Shown: positions 1-13,139, counted from the first letter of the stretch. The stretch: DNA of 64,000 bases from Lactuca virosa (GCA_928212115.1 CAKMRJ010005745.1:223056760-223120759); one strand, 5' to 3'. The notes: generated by a model not told the origin, from the letters alone. Made by a program: numbers and translations.

Positions 1-1861
1 AAAATGAAATTATGATCTAGGACCGATTAAAAGAATTGCACAAGCTTGACCTGAATTATAATTATGTTAAGGCGATGTTAAAATATGTTAGTTTTAAAGT
101 TTAAACAATAATTTAAAACATACTCTGATTATATATATGACATATGATATATATAATATATTTAGTTACAAATATAGGAGGGCTAGCGAATGGAGGATTA
201 TTATAGTTTTGACGTCTTATGGTACATTCTGAGCTTTATTAGTAAAGATGAACTAATAATGGTAAATGTGTTATTAAAATGATAAGGTACATGTTAAAAA
301 TATGTTAACTTTAAAGGGTTAAAAATAATCTAAAACTTGATTACGTTTTATGACATTTGATATTTTAGGTCAATTATTATTTTTATATTATTAATGGGCA
401 ATCTTTAGTTAGAACCTAAACTAAATGTTAAACATATATTTGTTTAGGTATTTTTTTGAAAGTTACGAAGCTTACGAGTTGAAGTGAAAGGGTAATTCAT
501 TCGACCAATATTAAGGCGAGTCAATAGACTTTTCATAAACCTTGTATATAGTCGAAAACTATTTTCCAGAAACGGCTCGATTAGGCAAATTAGAATATTA
601 TTAATTGTTGATTATGCCTATATGTGCAGTATGAGATATGTCATTGTTTTGCCTTTTGTGACACTTGCAAGCTTAGTAAATTTGGTTGATATGCCTATCT
701 TGGTACTTGATACGATTAATTGCAACTATGACATGCTATATGAAATGTTTGATATTTGACAATGACCTTGTTGAGTATCTTGTTGGTATAAATGTTATGT
801 ATCTTGATTATGATAATACGAATTTTGCATGCTCGTACTTGATTTACGATCGATTATGCGGGGTTATGCATAGAGGGCAAGGGTAGAACCTAGCAATTAG
901 CATGAAACCCTATCCGGATACATTCGAGCCTAGTTGGTTGAAAATACCTTCTAGGAAAAGAGCTTAAGTCATTTACGAGTTGCTCGGTCTTTCTAGATGC
1001 CCGTGCGACACATGGTACGTGTACACTTCGGTGTTTGCGGACTGGAGTGATGTTGGCCATTCGAACGAGGCTTGTACAAACATCACGTAGGTGCTGGGAG
1101 GTGGCGAACGAATGTCACCGCTTGTACCAACACCAGAACGACACTGCGATGTACTTGTACATTGCATAGTCGGAGTAGTGAAAGTGGAGTCTTGGGGTCG
1201 GTGTGACGGGTGGGAGTCGCGAACCACCGAAAGCATTTGCCTGGCCAGGCACACAAGTAGCGAACGGGGTTTTCCTTTGGGGTTAGGTATTACTACGAGA
1301 CTACCTACGCCTATACGATTATGATACATTCCTTTGATATGATGATATATGATTACGATATGATTATGCATGAAATACGATTGTTGTTACACAAATGAAC
1401 GATATGTGAATGGATGATATAAAATTGAATGATTGAATTTTATGTGTAGTTTGTCTATATGTTTTTTAATTTGAATGATTGACCCGTTAGGGGATGGTAT
1501 GTTTTCCCTTTGATTGTGTACAAACTCCTATTGGCTCACGAAGCATTTGCTGACACTTGTTTCTTTGTTTTGTGCCTTTACGATTGGTACAAGTAGCTTA
1601 GGAGCTTGGCTTGGTGAGATGGGGTCACGTTTGGGTAGTTTATCCTTAGAATAAAGATGCCACTTGGACACGTTATTTACTTTTGATACTTATGCTTCCG
1701 CTATAATTAAATACTTTTGATATTTTGGTTTTGAATTGAACGTAACGTTGTGGTTTGAAATGTTTTTGAAATAAACGATGGTTACAGTCTTCCGCTGCAT
1801 TTGCCACTAAAAGATTTTAAAATAAATGAAAAAAAATTGAGTTAAATCCATGACGTTACAA
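1..1861 (+). repeat. Plus-strand LTR remnant, left end outside window
   Basis: Non-coding, AT-rich sequence ending in the LTR-style terminus GACGTTACA at 1853-1861. A block at about 1505-1620 (GGCTCACGAAGC followed by a T-rich stretch) resembles the block seen near the 3' end of the other LTRs in this window. No primer-binding site follows 1861, so it is a truncated or solo LTR. The short reading frames at 973-1371 and 1091-1324 lie inside it and resemble no protein I know. Confidence 0.5.
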
Positions 1862-2429
1862 CATAACTACTGTAATTCACCTAAATTTGTTTATAATAGC
1901 CTATGGTAAGCCTTTGTTTTTCGACATGTTGTTCGATTTAGAGAGGCTCTTCATTTGGCTACGATTACGGATTGTATTTTGTAGCCTTTGATCTTCCAGC
2001 TGCTATAATAACCAATCATTTTTCGTTTATAAATGAGGCATCTTGGACAATCTTTCAAGAAACGATTTGTTTATGTTCATTCATCTTTATAGTTTGTTGG
2101 TTATTGATTTTTGCGTTTTGGTTAAGATGAAACATCATAATAATCTTTGTTTTATTGATTTTGTTTATGTTCATTAATTATTATAGTTTATTGGTTGTTG
2201 ATTTCTGCAATCAATTTTGCTCTTGTTTGTATATGCAACACGTATACATGAAGACATCAAAATTGAACAACATTGATATGATTTTAATGGAGTAGGAGGT
2301 AGTTATGTGATGTCTATGTCTCTTTTCTTTACTTTGCGTTGGGTTAATGTTTTTTGTTTGTTTGTTTGCTAATGTCAGGGAAAGTGTCTTTATGATATTG
2401 ATGAAGAGAGTTTGATAGAGAAGTTTAAT
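1862..2429. other. Unassigned AT-rich spacer
   Basis: No gene is visible. It holds a diverged direct repeat of about 48 bp (2068-2115 and 2161-2208, both containing TTTATGTTCATT and TTGGTT). Possibly LTR or leader sequence too decayed to place. Confidence 0.4.
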
Positions 2430-4021
2430 GGATCCCACCAATGCAAAAATAGACAAATAAAACTTCCAAATTCGGAGAAGAATTCCAAAATTATCCAGAA
2501 ATATTGCCCACACCCTGGTCGAATCAATCCAAAACCAACCCAACTGACGCGACATGTCAAAACTGGACTCTATGTAGGCCACACGCACGCCTGAAAAAAC
2601 TGAAGAACGTCACTCCGGCATCCAAATTCCCAGAAACCAAAGAAAGCTGCCAACTCAAGCCTTCTAGGAACAACAATTCCACAACCAAATGGTCGAGAGT
2701 ATGCATACATAGAGACCAAGATATATGTTTACAAAACTTAACGAAGGGCTGACGCATCAATTGCACCTTCAATTAATCATAACTCAAGACCTTCAAACAA
2801 CCTCAACTGTCAACGATGAATGAAATGACCAATGATCTCTTATACTACTGAAGGAGCCTGAGCAGAAATACACATATCAAACCCTAAAGCTGATAAAAAA
2901 ATTAACCAATTCCCAAAATTGAACAAAGATAACTAACCTATGCCATGGGCTAACCATGTTCTCTATAACCGATGCATAACTTGAGTGGTTCAACGCCCCT
3001 CTATCAAGATCATTGTCACTTCAAAAAGGAACTACTGACCACAACAAGTTCCTTACTCATCATTTTCCTACTACGAGGACAATGCATGCATCCTTGAAGG
3101 CATAAACCTAACGACAACTTGATCTGCACCCACAATCTGACCAATCCTTAAATTCTCCGCGAACATGGTGGATTCCGATACCAACTTGATTCACAAGGCA
3201 CCTCAAGAATTGAACTTTGCTCCATTAAACTTACATATGCTTAATAGTTCTAACAAACCTGCTATAACAACATGAATCTCTATCCACTGACGGTATCTGA
3301 CCCTGCACCCGCTCATCAACCTCGTGTTGGCACTACACCTCAAATCCGAAATCATATGCCAACTCTCTCTTTCCTTCGAACGTGGCATGCTGGAGAAACA
3401 TAAACCTATAGTAGAAAACTACATACAAAGACATCAGCCGACCACCCAGCCTCAGGCTGCAGTCTTCAAGTCGATCATCACAATCGCTTCATACTTACGT
3501 CTCGCGACTCTACTGGCACTACTTTGTACAAGGCCATCAAGACCTTTGAATCAACTAACTCACACATGTCTACACTAATCAAATCCAATCTTTATTGGCC
3601 ACTAATGCCCGAATAATGACCAGACTCGCCTTCATCCTGGACGACAATCATCGAAAGACAAGCACCGAAGGAAACGACTATAATTAACACTAGTTCTATA
3701 CCACACTATCTACCTTGCACTAGCTCCTTATAAACCTTTTCGAATCTTCCTGACCCTCATATGGATCCTGTGCTTTCAGTAGTATGGACCATACTATCTT
3801 CCACACCTATTAGTATGTGTCCTAAGAATTGTCTCAAAGTTCCTGAGTCACTACACACATCCACTACTAACCGCAGATACCCATACTCCCACAAGCACAT
3901 ACTACTGATAATCCTAGACTGTCCCTCTAGGATTCTTCTCACATGTATGCACACACTAAAAAACCTTAACTGTAACAATTGCGACTTTTGGCACCGATCG
4001 TTATTTACGAAAATTGACAAA
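2430..4021 (-). mobile_element. Relic internal region of a non-coding LTR element, part 1
   Basis: The segment around 3760-3820 (ATGGATCCTGTGCTTTCAGT, then a TACCTTCCACACC-like stretch) matches the internal region of the tandem element at about 43938-44000. The minus orientation follows from the LTR to its right. The internal region resumes at 8108 after an inserted LTR. No intact reading frame is present, and the left LTR is not recognisable. Confidence 0.55.
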
Positions 4022-4738
4022 TGTCGAGTATAAAAATCTTAATACATAATATATATCAATATATGATAGAAATATAAAGTGTCGTATTAAGATAAATAGG
4101 AAAAATCAACCGAATCGTCCGTAAGTCGTAAAAATTAGTGCGCCAAAACATATATATTTTATTATATATTTAGAAAGTACGTGTCACCCTGATTCGAAAA
4201 ATATAAATTTCATAAAAATCCGACTCTGTATGAATTAATTATGATTTTTGTAAAATATAAAAATCAACCGCATAATAAAAACTATTAATGTCAAAAGCTA
4301 CAGAAAGAATGGTTGACTTTTCGGGTAAAGTCACCAAAAGGAAAATCGTAGTGCTCTTTAAGATATGAAATTTGATAAAAAGATCGTCAAAATCAGAGTC
4401 CGTACGAGAGAGTTATAATTTTTTGCAAAATCATTAAATCATATAAAATAAGCGCTAAAAATAAAATTCGGAATTAGACAATACAACCTAAAGGAAAGTT
4501 GTAGTACCCGTTGAGGTCTACGCGTGAATATAAAGAACGTCAAAAACAGAGTTCGTATGAAGAAGTTACGGATTTTTAAAGTTTTACGAAATGCGCCAGA
4601 AGCAAAAAGGTCGTGACGCGTGCAATCTTCTAGAAGGGCGACGTGGACCACCAGGAAAGTGACACGGCACACCTCTAGGCTCCTCCCATTTGCACGGGGC
4701 GCACAGCTTTTGCAAAGGGCACACTTTAGTTTTTTGCC

Positions 4739-4745
4739 TATAAAG
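4739..4745 (+). promoter_or_regulatory. TATA box of the solo LTR
   Basis: TATAAAG lies in a CG-rich upstream context (GCACGGGGCGCAC at 4692-4704) and is followed by a pyrimidine-rich leader with ATTCATTTCTCTCTCG, the usual look of a plant LTR promoter. Transcription would start about 30 bp downstream. Confidence 0.5.
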
Positions 4746-5393
4746 GCGCAACAACCCTCATTCGATACTCACTCAATTCTATTCATTTCTCTCTCGTTTT
4801 TCTTCGAGGATTCCTTCAAATTCCTCATGAAATTCTTAGAAAATTTTATTAAATATATATTTTAATAATTATTTTTATATTCTCGAGTCCGGTCGATCCC
4901 GATGCGATCTTCGAGTCCCGAGTCCCGATTCTAACCTACATCAGCGATATCACGCTTCAAAAGTGAGTTTCACAACCCCTTTTTCTATCGTTCTATAAAA
5001 TATGGGGGGTGGGGGACATGTTATAAAACTACTGTATCTATTTTACAAAATATTATTATTTGTAATATATTAGTAGTTTATGTGATAAATACGTTAGGAT
5101 AATATGCCGATAGAAACTCTACCTAGTCTTAATCAATGATATTATGCTTAGTCTCTATGCTACCCGATATACCAGGAAAAGATTATATGGATAACATAAT
5201 ATCTAGAAGTAATGCTGATGAAATATATGGATATGTACTGTACCTAATCGTTACTGACCAATTTCCTAGGATAACATAGTACCTAGAAGTAATGCTGATC
5301 AAATATATTGATATTTATTGTACATAATCGTTACTCTGCCCAAGTATTCTGTTTTCAAATTAACCATAATTAAGGTATATATGTATGACAAAA

Positions 5394-5397
5394 TTAT

Positions 5398-5440
<43 letters not shown>

Positions 5441-5448
5441 ATATATAT
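5394..5448. repeat. AT dinucleotide microsatellite
   Basis: A nearly pure AT/TA run of about 55 bp inside the solo LTR. Confidence 0.9.
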
Positions 5449-5644
5449 GTACAAGAAAATTATGAGATCTATACGTTATAATATCAAATATAAAGCAAAA
5501 GAGTTATATTATGATAATTATAGAAAATTATTAAGTAGGAAAGTTAAAGAAAAGATAAAAGACCTAAGGTTAATGTGTTATTGAGTTTTATCCTTAACCT
5601 GAACCTATCAAAGATATCAAAGCAAAGATAATTATATATAAGGT

Positions 5645-5646
<2 letters not shown>

Positions 5647-5696
<50 letters not shown>
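5647..5696. repeat. AT dinucleotide microsatellite
   Basis: A second, almost uninterrupted TA run of about 50 bp in the same LTR. Confidence 0.9.
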
Positions 5697-5700
<4 letters not shown>

Positions 5701-6499
5701 TAAATATAAATTATATCAAAGAAAATTATATCACGTCGTCACTCCTCACGTATATTGGTTAGATATTATGTCGCAATTCTGCCAGTTTGGCTTTGTTAAA
5801 GATATATCTATTTAATAAAATTAAATAATAAATAAACTAATAAAACAAAACGGTTATGTAGATTAAGCTTGGATGATATTCCCAACTTAATCTGTCACAC
5901 GAAAGATCCCTAATCACTATACATAGAAGTATGACCTTACGCAAGCATACTTCTGGAATAAAAGTATAATTACTCTAAAAATAGAAGTATCCAATAGCAT
6001 ACTTATGGAATAAAAAATATAAACAATATGTGATAAGATTATATAGTACTCCATTTTATAGAGGAAAACCTAAAGAGAATGGTAGTATGTGATAAAAAGT
6101 AAATCATCAAAAGTTTAATATCTAGAAATGGTAAAATACTATTAGGAGATACCTTAACAATTTAAATTAAAATACTTTATTAACTTAATAAAGTTACACA
6201 TAAAAAATATTTTCAAGTGATATGACACTGAAACCTGTGAGCTCACCAACATTATGTTGACGTTTTCAAAACACATGTATTCCTTGGAAACCACGAGATG
6301 AAAGATAACACCTCCGGGAGCAGCGGTTTAGCGATGAAGCTACCAAAAGCTTATTATCGTTATAGTTAGGCCTAGTTGTTAAGGCACCTTTGTAAGCAAA
6401 ATTTTATTATTTCATAATCATATTCTGATGTAATATTTTTAGCCATAATGGAAGTGATATTTATGTTTTATATTGTTTTGTATTGTTCAATGTATGATC

Positions 6500-8047
6500 C
6501 AGTGTTGCAAAAATCGGCCTAGGCGGCCGATTAATCGGCGCCTAGCCGCTAGGCGGACCTCTACCGCTTACGTTTATTGCTAATCGGTTACTATAATCGG
6601 GTTTGGTCAACGCCGGTCAAAGTCGTACTTAATCGGAGATAATCGGACATAATGGATCTAGGCACTCTAACCGGTCAAACGCGGTAAACGGAGATTCAAA
6701 TAAATTGGGGGGCAAAAGTGTCAAACCGAAAACTTTTCTAGGGTTCGTTCCTCTTCTAACTCATTATAACATTACAGGGAAAATGTATTCTCCCCCAACT
6801 CAACAATGAAGAACTGAGAAATTGAACCACTGACGGTCGCATTCTCGCCTTTTGCTCTGCTACATCTTCGTCGCCTTTTGCTCCGGTACATCGTCGTGGC
6901 ATTCTCGACTTCGAAATACCTCTGTGTACAAAATACGCAGTCGCCTTCTCCTCCGACGCTGTGTACTACTCCAGATTAGATCTTCTCGACTTCGAAATAC
7001 TCATCGACAAAGGTTAGTTCTTCTCAAGCTACTTTTGGTTCTTTCTTCATGAAACTTATCATATAAGCTGTAAAGCTAAAACTCATCTTGAGACCTGCTT
7101 CCAGAAAAGTCACCACAGTCGCCATGATTACAGCCTCGTTTTGAAGGAAGGCCCGTATTGATTGGAGCTTGGAAAGGAATGAAAACCCAGATTTGTTTTT
7201 CAACTGGTCAATATGTTTTTCTTCTATTTTCGATTACGTGTTTGATTATTGATTTTGGTTTACACATCACTAATATCACCTGGCTTGCTCAAAGGTTTGT
7301 TTGGTGATCGGTTTCTTTATGCGTTTAGCTTTGATTATTTTCCAGATTGGATCTATTCTTACCATATATCTTCTTGTGTACTCTTTTAACAGGCTATTAA
7401 GGAATCCAAAGGAGAGACCATGTCTCTCAAATCAAAGCTTATTTTGGTTTATTCGGAGTGTAAACAAACATGATTTATGCTGTAAACAGATGTTAACATG
7501 TATACTAACATTAGATTTTGGTTAAACAAGTATACCAACTTACCAACATTAGCTCTATTATTGCTTGATTCTAATTTGTATTTTGGCGATTTTAGTCTCT
7601 TCCCCTGTTAACTTAACAGGTAAATTGTTATGTTGTAAAACACTTGAAGTTGTTTTTTAAGCATGATGTGAGCATCCTAAATTTGGTTGATTATAATTAC
7701 TCGTATGGGCTATTGGGTGTTGAATTTAAGGATCATATTGTTTGGTGATTAAGGATCATATTGATATTGCAGGTTAAATTAAATAGCTTTTGGCAGCAAC
7801 CGATTGGATGCATTACTCAAAAGGATATTTTGGGAACAAAATCAAGTGACGGGGATTAAACTTATTATGAAATTTTTATGCTTATTTACTTATATTTTTA
7901 GGATTAAAGTTAGATTTATAAACTTTTGAATACTTTTCTTAATAATTAATGGTCTCCGATTAATCCCCGATTAATCCCCACATATCCGATTAATCCCTAG
8001 ACCCCAGTTGACCGACTAGCTAACGTCTAGCGTTTTCTGCAACATTG
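6500..8047. mobile_element. Non-autonomous hAT-type DNA transposon
   Basis: The 1548-bp element is flanked by an exact 8-bp duplication, GTATGATC, at 6492-6499 and 8048-8055. The ends are imperfect inverted repeats: CAGTGTTGCAAAAA on the left, CAATGTTGCAGAAAA on the right read inward. An 8-bp target site and CA(G/A)TGTTGC ends are typical of hAT elements. Subterminal regions carry many ATTAATCGG and AATCGG words on both sides, possible transposase-binding sites. The interior (6852-7525) has only short unrelated reading frames and no hAT dimerisation domain, so mobility would depend on another element. Confidence 0.85.
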
Positions 8048-8107
8048 GTATGATCTAATATCCATACGTTGCACTACCTGACATTTCCGCCGCCGGCCGG
8101 GGATGTA

Positions 8108-8966
8108 ATATTAACACTTTTCTTAGGTCACTATGAACTCCACCACTGCTATGTGTACCAACATACCCATATGTTAAAAAGCCACCACAAACTTCCTAGA
8201 TTCTCACCTTAGTTTCCTCGTTTCCTCATACGAAAGTGCCTGCACTAGCACATTCTAGAACTCTTCCTAGGTCACTAGGAATTCCCACCCCACCCTGCTG
8301 CTATTAGATGCAGCAGAAACTTCAACAAATGCCAACTAACTATCTTATGAATACAAGTACATGCAACGAGGATTCAACAGTCATTCGACTAAAAGATCCC
8401 GCACTACAATGGTTGGACTCAGATAAGAGCTGCGCCAATAGGGCCAAATCAAACATTCTAAAATTATTTAATCTTCGTGGCATGCAACTTAATGTATTCG
8501 CCTAATAGTTAACTAACATCAATATAGTTTTCACATAGAACAAAGCAAGCAACTTTCAAGAAGAAAAAACCAACCGACAATAAGGCATCATAAAGATCAG
8601 GAAATCCTAACATAAATTCCTGAAGATCCTTAGCCTACACACTATCATTTATATCTAATACTTCACATATCACAAACAAAAGGCATCTATGCTAAGCAGG
8701 AACTCCAGCATGCAACCCTGAGCAGATCCTTTGGATACTTCTAGCATGAAATTCAGACTATAACATCAATATCACATCAAACATGTATGGATATTTTTGG
8801 AATCACTTACTTGATCTCTAGCTGATTGTACACATCGCATTCTCTTTTCTCCTTTTTAAAATTATATTTTTCAATAGACTTGTGGAAATCCTCAGATCCT
8901 TAGTTTGAGCTTGGAATCACATGAGTGTTCATCCAAATCCCTCAAACGCGGGCTTTGATACCAACT
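8108..8966 (-). mobile_element. Relic internal region of a non-coding LTR element, part 2
   Basis: This continues the region interrupted at 4021. Sequence at 8332-8520 (TGAATACAA, GGTTGGACTCA, AGAGCTGCGCCAATAGGG) aligns with 44229-44400 of the tandem element. It ends at the PBS and LTR at 8952-8967. No coding capacity is visible. Confidence 0.6.
8952..8963 (-). other. Primer-binding site (tRNA-iMet type)
   Basis: On the minus strand this reads TGGTATCAAAGC, complementary to the 3' end of plant initiator-Met tRNA apart from one base. It sits three bases from the LTR start at 8967, as expected for a minus-oriented element. Confidence 0.8.
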
Positions 8967-10507
8967 TGTAACGTCCCAAAATCTATAAGAAAAAAAATCA
9001 TTTTTAAAAAAAAATAAACACCCATTTTATTAAAGTTACATTCAAGTCCACCAATTGTTCATAAGCCATAATTTAAAAACAGAGTTATAAGTAAGCCAAT
9101 GCGAAATCTCAAATCATAAAACTGTTGATGTGTGTACAATCCCGCCTTTGCAATCTGATAAGTACCAGAAAAAAATGAATCGACAACTATAAGCACAAAG
9201 CTTAGCGAGTAACCCAAAATATCACATACAACATAGCATAATAATCATCTATGGGTTATCAGCAACCCTGAGACTATGAAAAGTCCCGAGGACTATCAAC
9301 AGTCCTAAATATCACATACATCACAACAATATAAACAACAATCAACAAATAAGGCCCAGTTGGTCTGGTATGCACCCTACTATGACATAGGTAATATAGT
9401 GAGAAGACTCACCTGAACGAAGACTTGAAATCTACTACTCAAAGTCCTATAGAATTAGCTACATGAACCTCCTATACCAATCATTAGCTAAACCTCAGAC
9501 TATAGCTCAACACCTCTCAAAGTTTGACCAAAAGTAAAACTGGTCAAAAACTCAACAGTCAACAACCAATATCAACACAACTGATCACCATGTCATGTCC
9601 ATGAACCTGCCATGAAATAGCAATCCTTCGACAAAACAGTCATGAAGAATCCACTCGCCATGACGTGGTAAACAGGTTGCCATGTCGTGGGAACTATCCA
9701 TAAACCAGTTAATGGATTAATCCCTTAATCCATTAAGCCATATACTTATCTCTTCCAGAATACTTCCAAATGTCAATAAGCTTCATAAAACCCTTGCTTT
9801 ATGTTCATACATGTCCAATGAATATCTTGAACTTGGTTAGGTCAGAATGGTGAAAATGAGGTCAAATTCTTATGCAGGAACCAAAAATCATCTAAACTTC
9901 AGATCTAGCACACCAAACCTCAAAGGGACCCCAAGGATCCATAAAGTTGCCAACTTTATGGAATCCAAACACTTAAACTACCCCAAACATAAAGAACAAA
10001 GCATAAAAATCCTAGATCTAGAAGCATGACACATAAAGGTTGGAACTTGATGACATATAATGTTCCAAAATATATACTCCACGGTGGTGAGGAAACTTGA
10101 TTGCTATATCTATGCACCAAGAACACATTCTTCTTCTTCAAGGCATCAAAATCAACACCAAAAGCTCATAAATGGAGGAAAGAGGAGATGAGAAGCTCAA
10201 AGTGGTGAAATGGAGGCTAGGGTTTCATTTTGGAAGGTTGGAGGTTGAAGAGGATGCCCTAACCTTGAAGTTAGAGGCTTTAAATACAGAAGAAACCCTA
10301 AAAGATCATGGGCTTGGGCTGCCACAACAACCACGTCGTGGCACACTACTTGCCACGTTGTGGTGCTCACTAGAAAAGTGCGATCATAAAAATCAATTCC
10401 ACATCGTGGGTATACATACAACTCGTCGTGGCAAATAATTTTCTTCAAAAACCAAACATCGACTCCTTTAGGTCACCACTGATGCATCTTGTAAAACGGG
10501 TGTTACA
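8967..10507 (-). repeat. 5' LTR of a minus-oriented non-coding element
   Basis: Bounded by TGTAACGTCCC on the left and GGGTGTTACA on the right, a TG...CA LTR of 1541 bp. The left part shares the terminal block of the LTR at 34201 (AAGCACAAAGCTTAG versus AAGAACGAAGCTTAG). A minus-strand TATA-like TATTTAAAG lies near 10280. Palindromic CCACG-N-CGTGG words cluster on both sides of it. A fragment of the same family is at 57349-57910. Confidence 0.75.
10325..10440. repeat. Cluster of CCACG-N-CGTGG palindromes
   Basis: CCACGTCGTGG, CCACGTTGTGG, CCACATCGTGG and CTCGTCGTGG occur at irregular spacing just upstream, in LTR sense, of the TATA-like box. A second group (CCATGACGTGG, CCATGTCGTGG) lies at 9650-9690 on the other side of it. 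Variation is mainly C/T or G/A at CpG positions. Confidence 0.8.
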
Positions 10508-12300
10508 GTTTATTATGAAGCTACATTGTTATCAAAATAGTAGAAAGAGGACTGGAGCACAAACTACTCATGTAGTGTTAAAAAGGAGATTAGAAGTATT
10601 TTTAACAAATTACTAGAATGAAAATTAGGAACTATATTACGTTTAGAGTTACTAAAGACTCCTTGGTTACTTGAAATTAGAATTTGATGTTTTTTAAGTA
10701 AAAATGTATAGATACATGTAGTTTGAAAAGTACGTAGTGTGAAAATTATTGTTAATTATATGATGTTTTTGATGCATATAAATATATTGGATTGTCTTCT
10801 TACTTACATTTCATGGTTCAAGAAAAGTGATTTATTTAATTATGATGCAAAGTAGATTATTTTCCTAATGTGGCATTGCTAACTTGAATATACTACTTAA
10901 TGATTTTAAGTAGTAAAACTTAAACGATTGAATTAATATGTGATGAGTCCGTTATGTGTAGTTTAATTGTTTTTAGTGACAAATCAATCAGTTATTTGTA
11001 CAAAATACCTTTTTAAATGATTAGTTTCTATGGTAATAGGTAGACCAATGGACGTTGCTAGAATAAGACATAAAACAACTCTTACACATCAAGAAAGAAT
11101 GGTTAAGCTCATAGAGAAGAAAAATAAAGTATTTAATGGTTAGATAAAAAGTGATTTGGTTACTTATGATAAAGTAGATTACATTTACTATATTCAAAAG
11201 ATCAGTCATAAGAAGTTTAGTTGTTTTTAAATGCTCAGTTTATGTGGTAGTGAATATATCAATGGACCTTCATAAGGGGCAATATGAAGCAACTCTTGAA
11301 AGTCAAGCAATGGTTGCTAAACTCAAATAGAAACAAAATAATATACACATCAATAGTTGTGTTTTAAATGATGATGTTGTTTTATATACCTAAACCAACA
11401 TCGAAGGTGAAGATGAGTGATACACTTTATTTTTATTTTAACTGTGAAGAATATGTGAAATTTTAGTGGTAGATTATTAAAGATTCGTATGGTAACATGT
11501 AATACTCCATCAGCAATTTCAAAACAAAGCTTGCTAGGAAGGCAACTAAAAGTAAGCTTGATTACAAAAGAAACATACCATATATTACTGTTGTATTACA
11601 TGATGTACCTATTACTCCGTCCTAAAAAAAATATGATGTACCTATTTTCTATGTTGACTCTGTTGTTGAAAGTAAGTTACATTACTATTTATAATATTAC
11701 ATTATAATATATAGAAATTCAATTTTGCATTATTCTTATACATAAACATGTTTTTATGGAATGAAAACTGATTTGATAAAATGAAGTATCAGGCCACCTA
11801 GGGGAGAGTCTAGAATAGAAAACCACGTAGTTCACTAACTAATTTGAACCAAGTCGGTTCAACAGAAAACCCAATTCAACCGGGTCGGTTCAACTAGAAA
11901 AATAAGTGGTTCAGCATGTATAAAAATTGGTCATGAAAGGACCGAGCCCAAACCGGTTCTTCTTTAAAATTTTGACTAAACCAACTTATACTTAGAATTA
12001 GCCGGTTTGCTCGTGAAAAATAAGTGGTTCAACATGTATAAAAATTGGTAGTGAAAGGACCGAACCTAAACGGGTACTTTCTTAATATTTTGACTAAACC
12101 AACTTATACTTAGAATTAGTCCGTCTAAACCGGCAAACTCATGGCGTAGAAAACCACTTCACCGTTTTCTTATTGGAGTCAATGTGAAACTCTTTCATGC
12201 AACAAATATAATATTTCTGTTATTATCTATAATGCCACACATATAATATGTCTTATACTATATAGTTTTATATCTTTTTCTTTTCTTTTCTTTTTTCCGG
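10508..12300. other. Unassigned AT-rich region with coding-like debris
   Basis: No intact gene. Two diverged segments near 11030-11140 and 11240-11340 encode related short peptides in the plus direction (both with an M-D, a T-L, a Q and M-V...K-L in the same order), separated by about 200 bp and broken by stops. A TC-rich tract lies at 12270-12297. Confidence 0.4.
11904..12139. repeat. Two-copy tandem duplication, 118-bp unit
   Basis: Units starting at 11904 and 12022 share AAGTGGTTCA(G/A)CATG, GAAAGGACCGA and ACTAAACCAACTTATACTTA. They differ by scattered substitutions, so this is an old duplication. Confidence 0.85.
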
Positions 12301-13139
12301 AACACATTAAGGTAGATACTTCAAAATATTTAAGGTAAGTCCTAAATATTTTTTGTATATAGATAGTTATAAACTTTATAATTTATAATTTTAGGTGGGT
12401 CAAATCACGGCACTTTAGCACTATGTAGCCTCGCTTGTGAGGCCACCCGATGGAAATGTATTGTAACACTTCATTTTCAGAAGCTGTAACTGTAGCAATA
12501 ATGTGGGATGTAATTACCCTCTAAATGATTGATTACATGATAATAACCCAACATACCATATTTGTGTTCCCCACATCTTTAACTTATGGATTGTTGAAAC
12601 TTTAAAACGCATTTTGTGACATGATCGGATAATTTTATTTAAATCATGTTCATTAATAGAAATGGAGGCGTGACAGTTATTTTAGCATTGACTTTTTACA
12701 CGGTCTAATTAATTAGTTGGAAAAAATCTAAGATTTTAATGAGACCTTGTTTAGTAACTATAAGATGACCATTACATTATTAAACTATGTGCGAAAAGGT
12801 TGAAGGATGTCATGCATGGCATCACCATTCAATCATTGATCAACTACTACTTGGCATTGTGTCGAAGCTATGCATGTCAAATGTTAAATAAATTAGATCA
12901 CAAACAAAAGTATACGTAGTAATCATCAATAAATTTGGTGAGTAAATTACAGTTTTGGTCCCTGTTATTTACATTAATGTGTAGTTTCAAACCATCTTCT
13001 CAATTTTTAACATGACTCATCCATGTAATTTTCGAAAAATTAACTCTCGTATGTTAAATACTTCTAAATTACCATATTATCTTCATTCTTTCATTTTTTA
13101 TTCATTATGTTTTTGACATTTAATATTTTAATACGTATA
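12301..13139. other. Intergenic sequence, no gene seen
   Basis: AT-rich sequence with no coding signal. A segment near 12953-12985 (AAATTACAGTTTTGGTCCCT) resembles, inverted, one at 15015-15045 and could be the left arm of a decayed terminal-inverted-repeat element. Confidence 0.4.

Larger units (their letters stand above)
4022..8107 (+). repeat. Solo LTR of chromovirus type, split by a hAT element
   Basis: The right end (about 8083-8107, ACATTTCCGCCG...GGGATGT) matches the sense-strand 3' end of the LTR at 50185-52905 (ACGTTTCCGCCG...GGGGGTGTGACA). A block at 6236-6290 (GAGCTCACCAACAT, then TGTATTCCTTGG) also matches that LTR. Without the hAT insertion and its duplicated target the LTR is about 2.5 kb, close to 2.7 kb. 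No PBS or PPT adjoins it and the flanks look like one interrupted element, so it is read as a solo LTR. The left boundary, near TGTCGAG at 4022, is uncertain. Confidence 0.55.

Noticed and set aside
973..1371. 132-codon open stretch on the minus strand
   Set aside because: It lies within an LTR remnant, overlaps another open stretch on the opposite strand, and has no recognisable motif.
5318..5584. 88-codon open stretch rich in Tyr and Ile
   Set aside because: It is a translation of the AT microsatellite inside an LTR.
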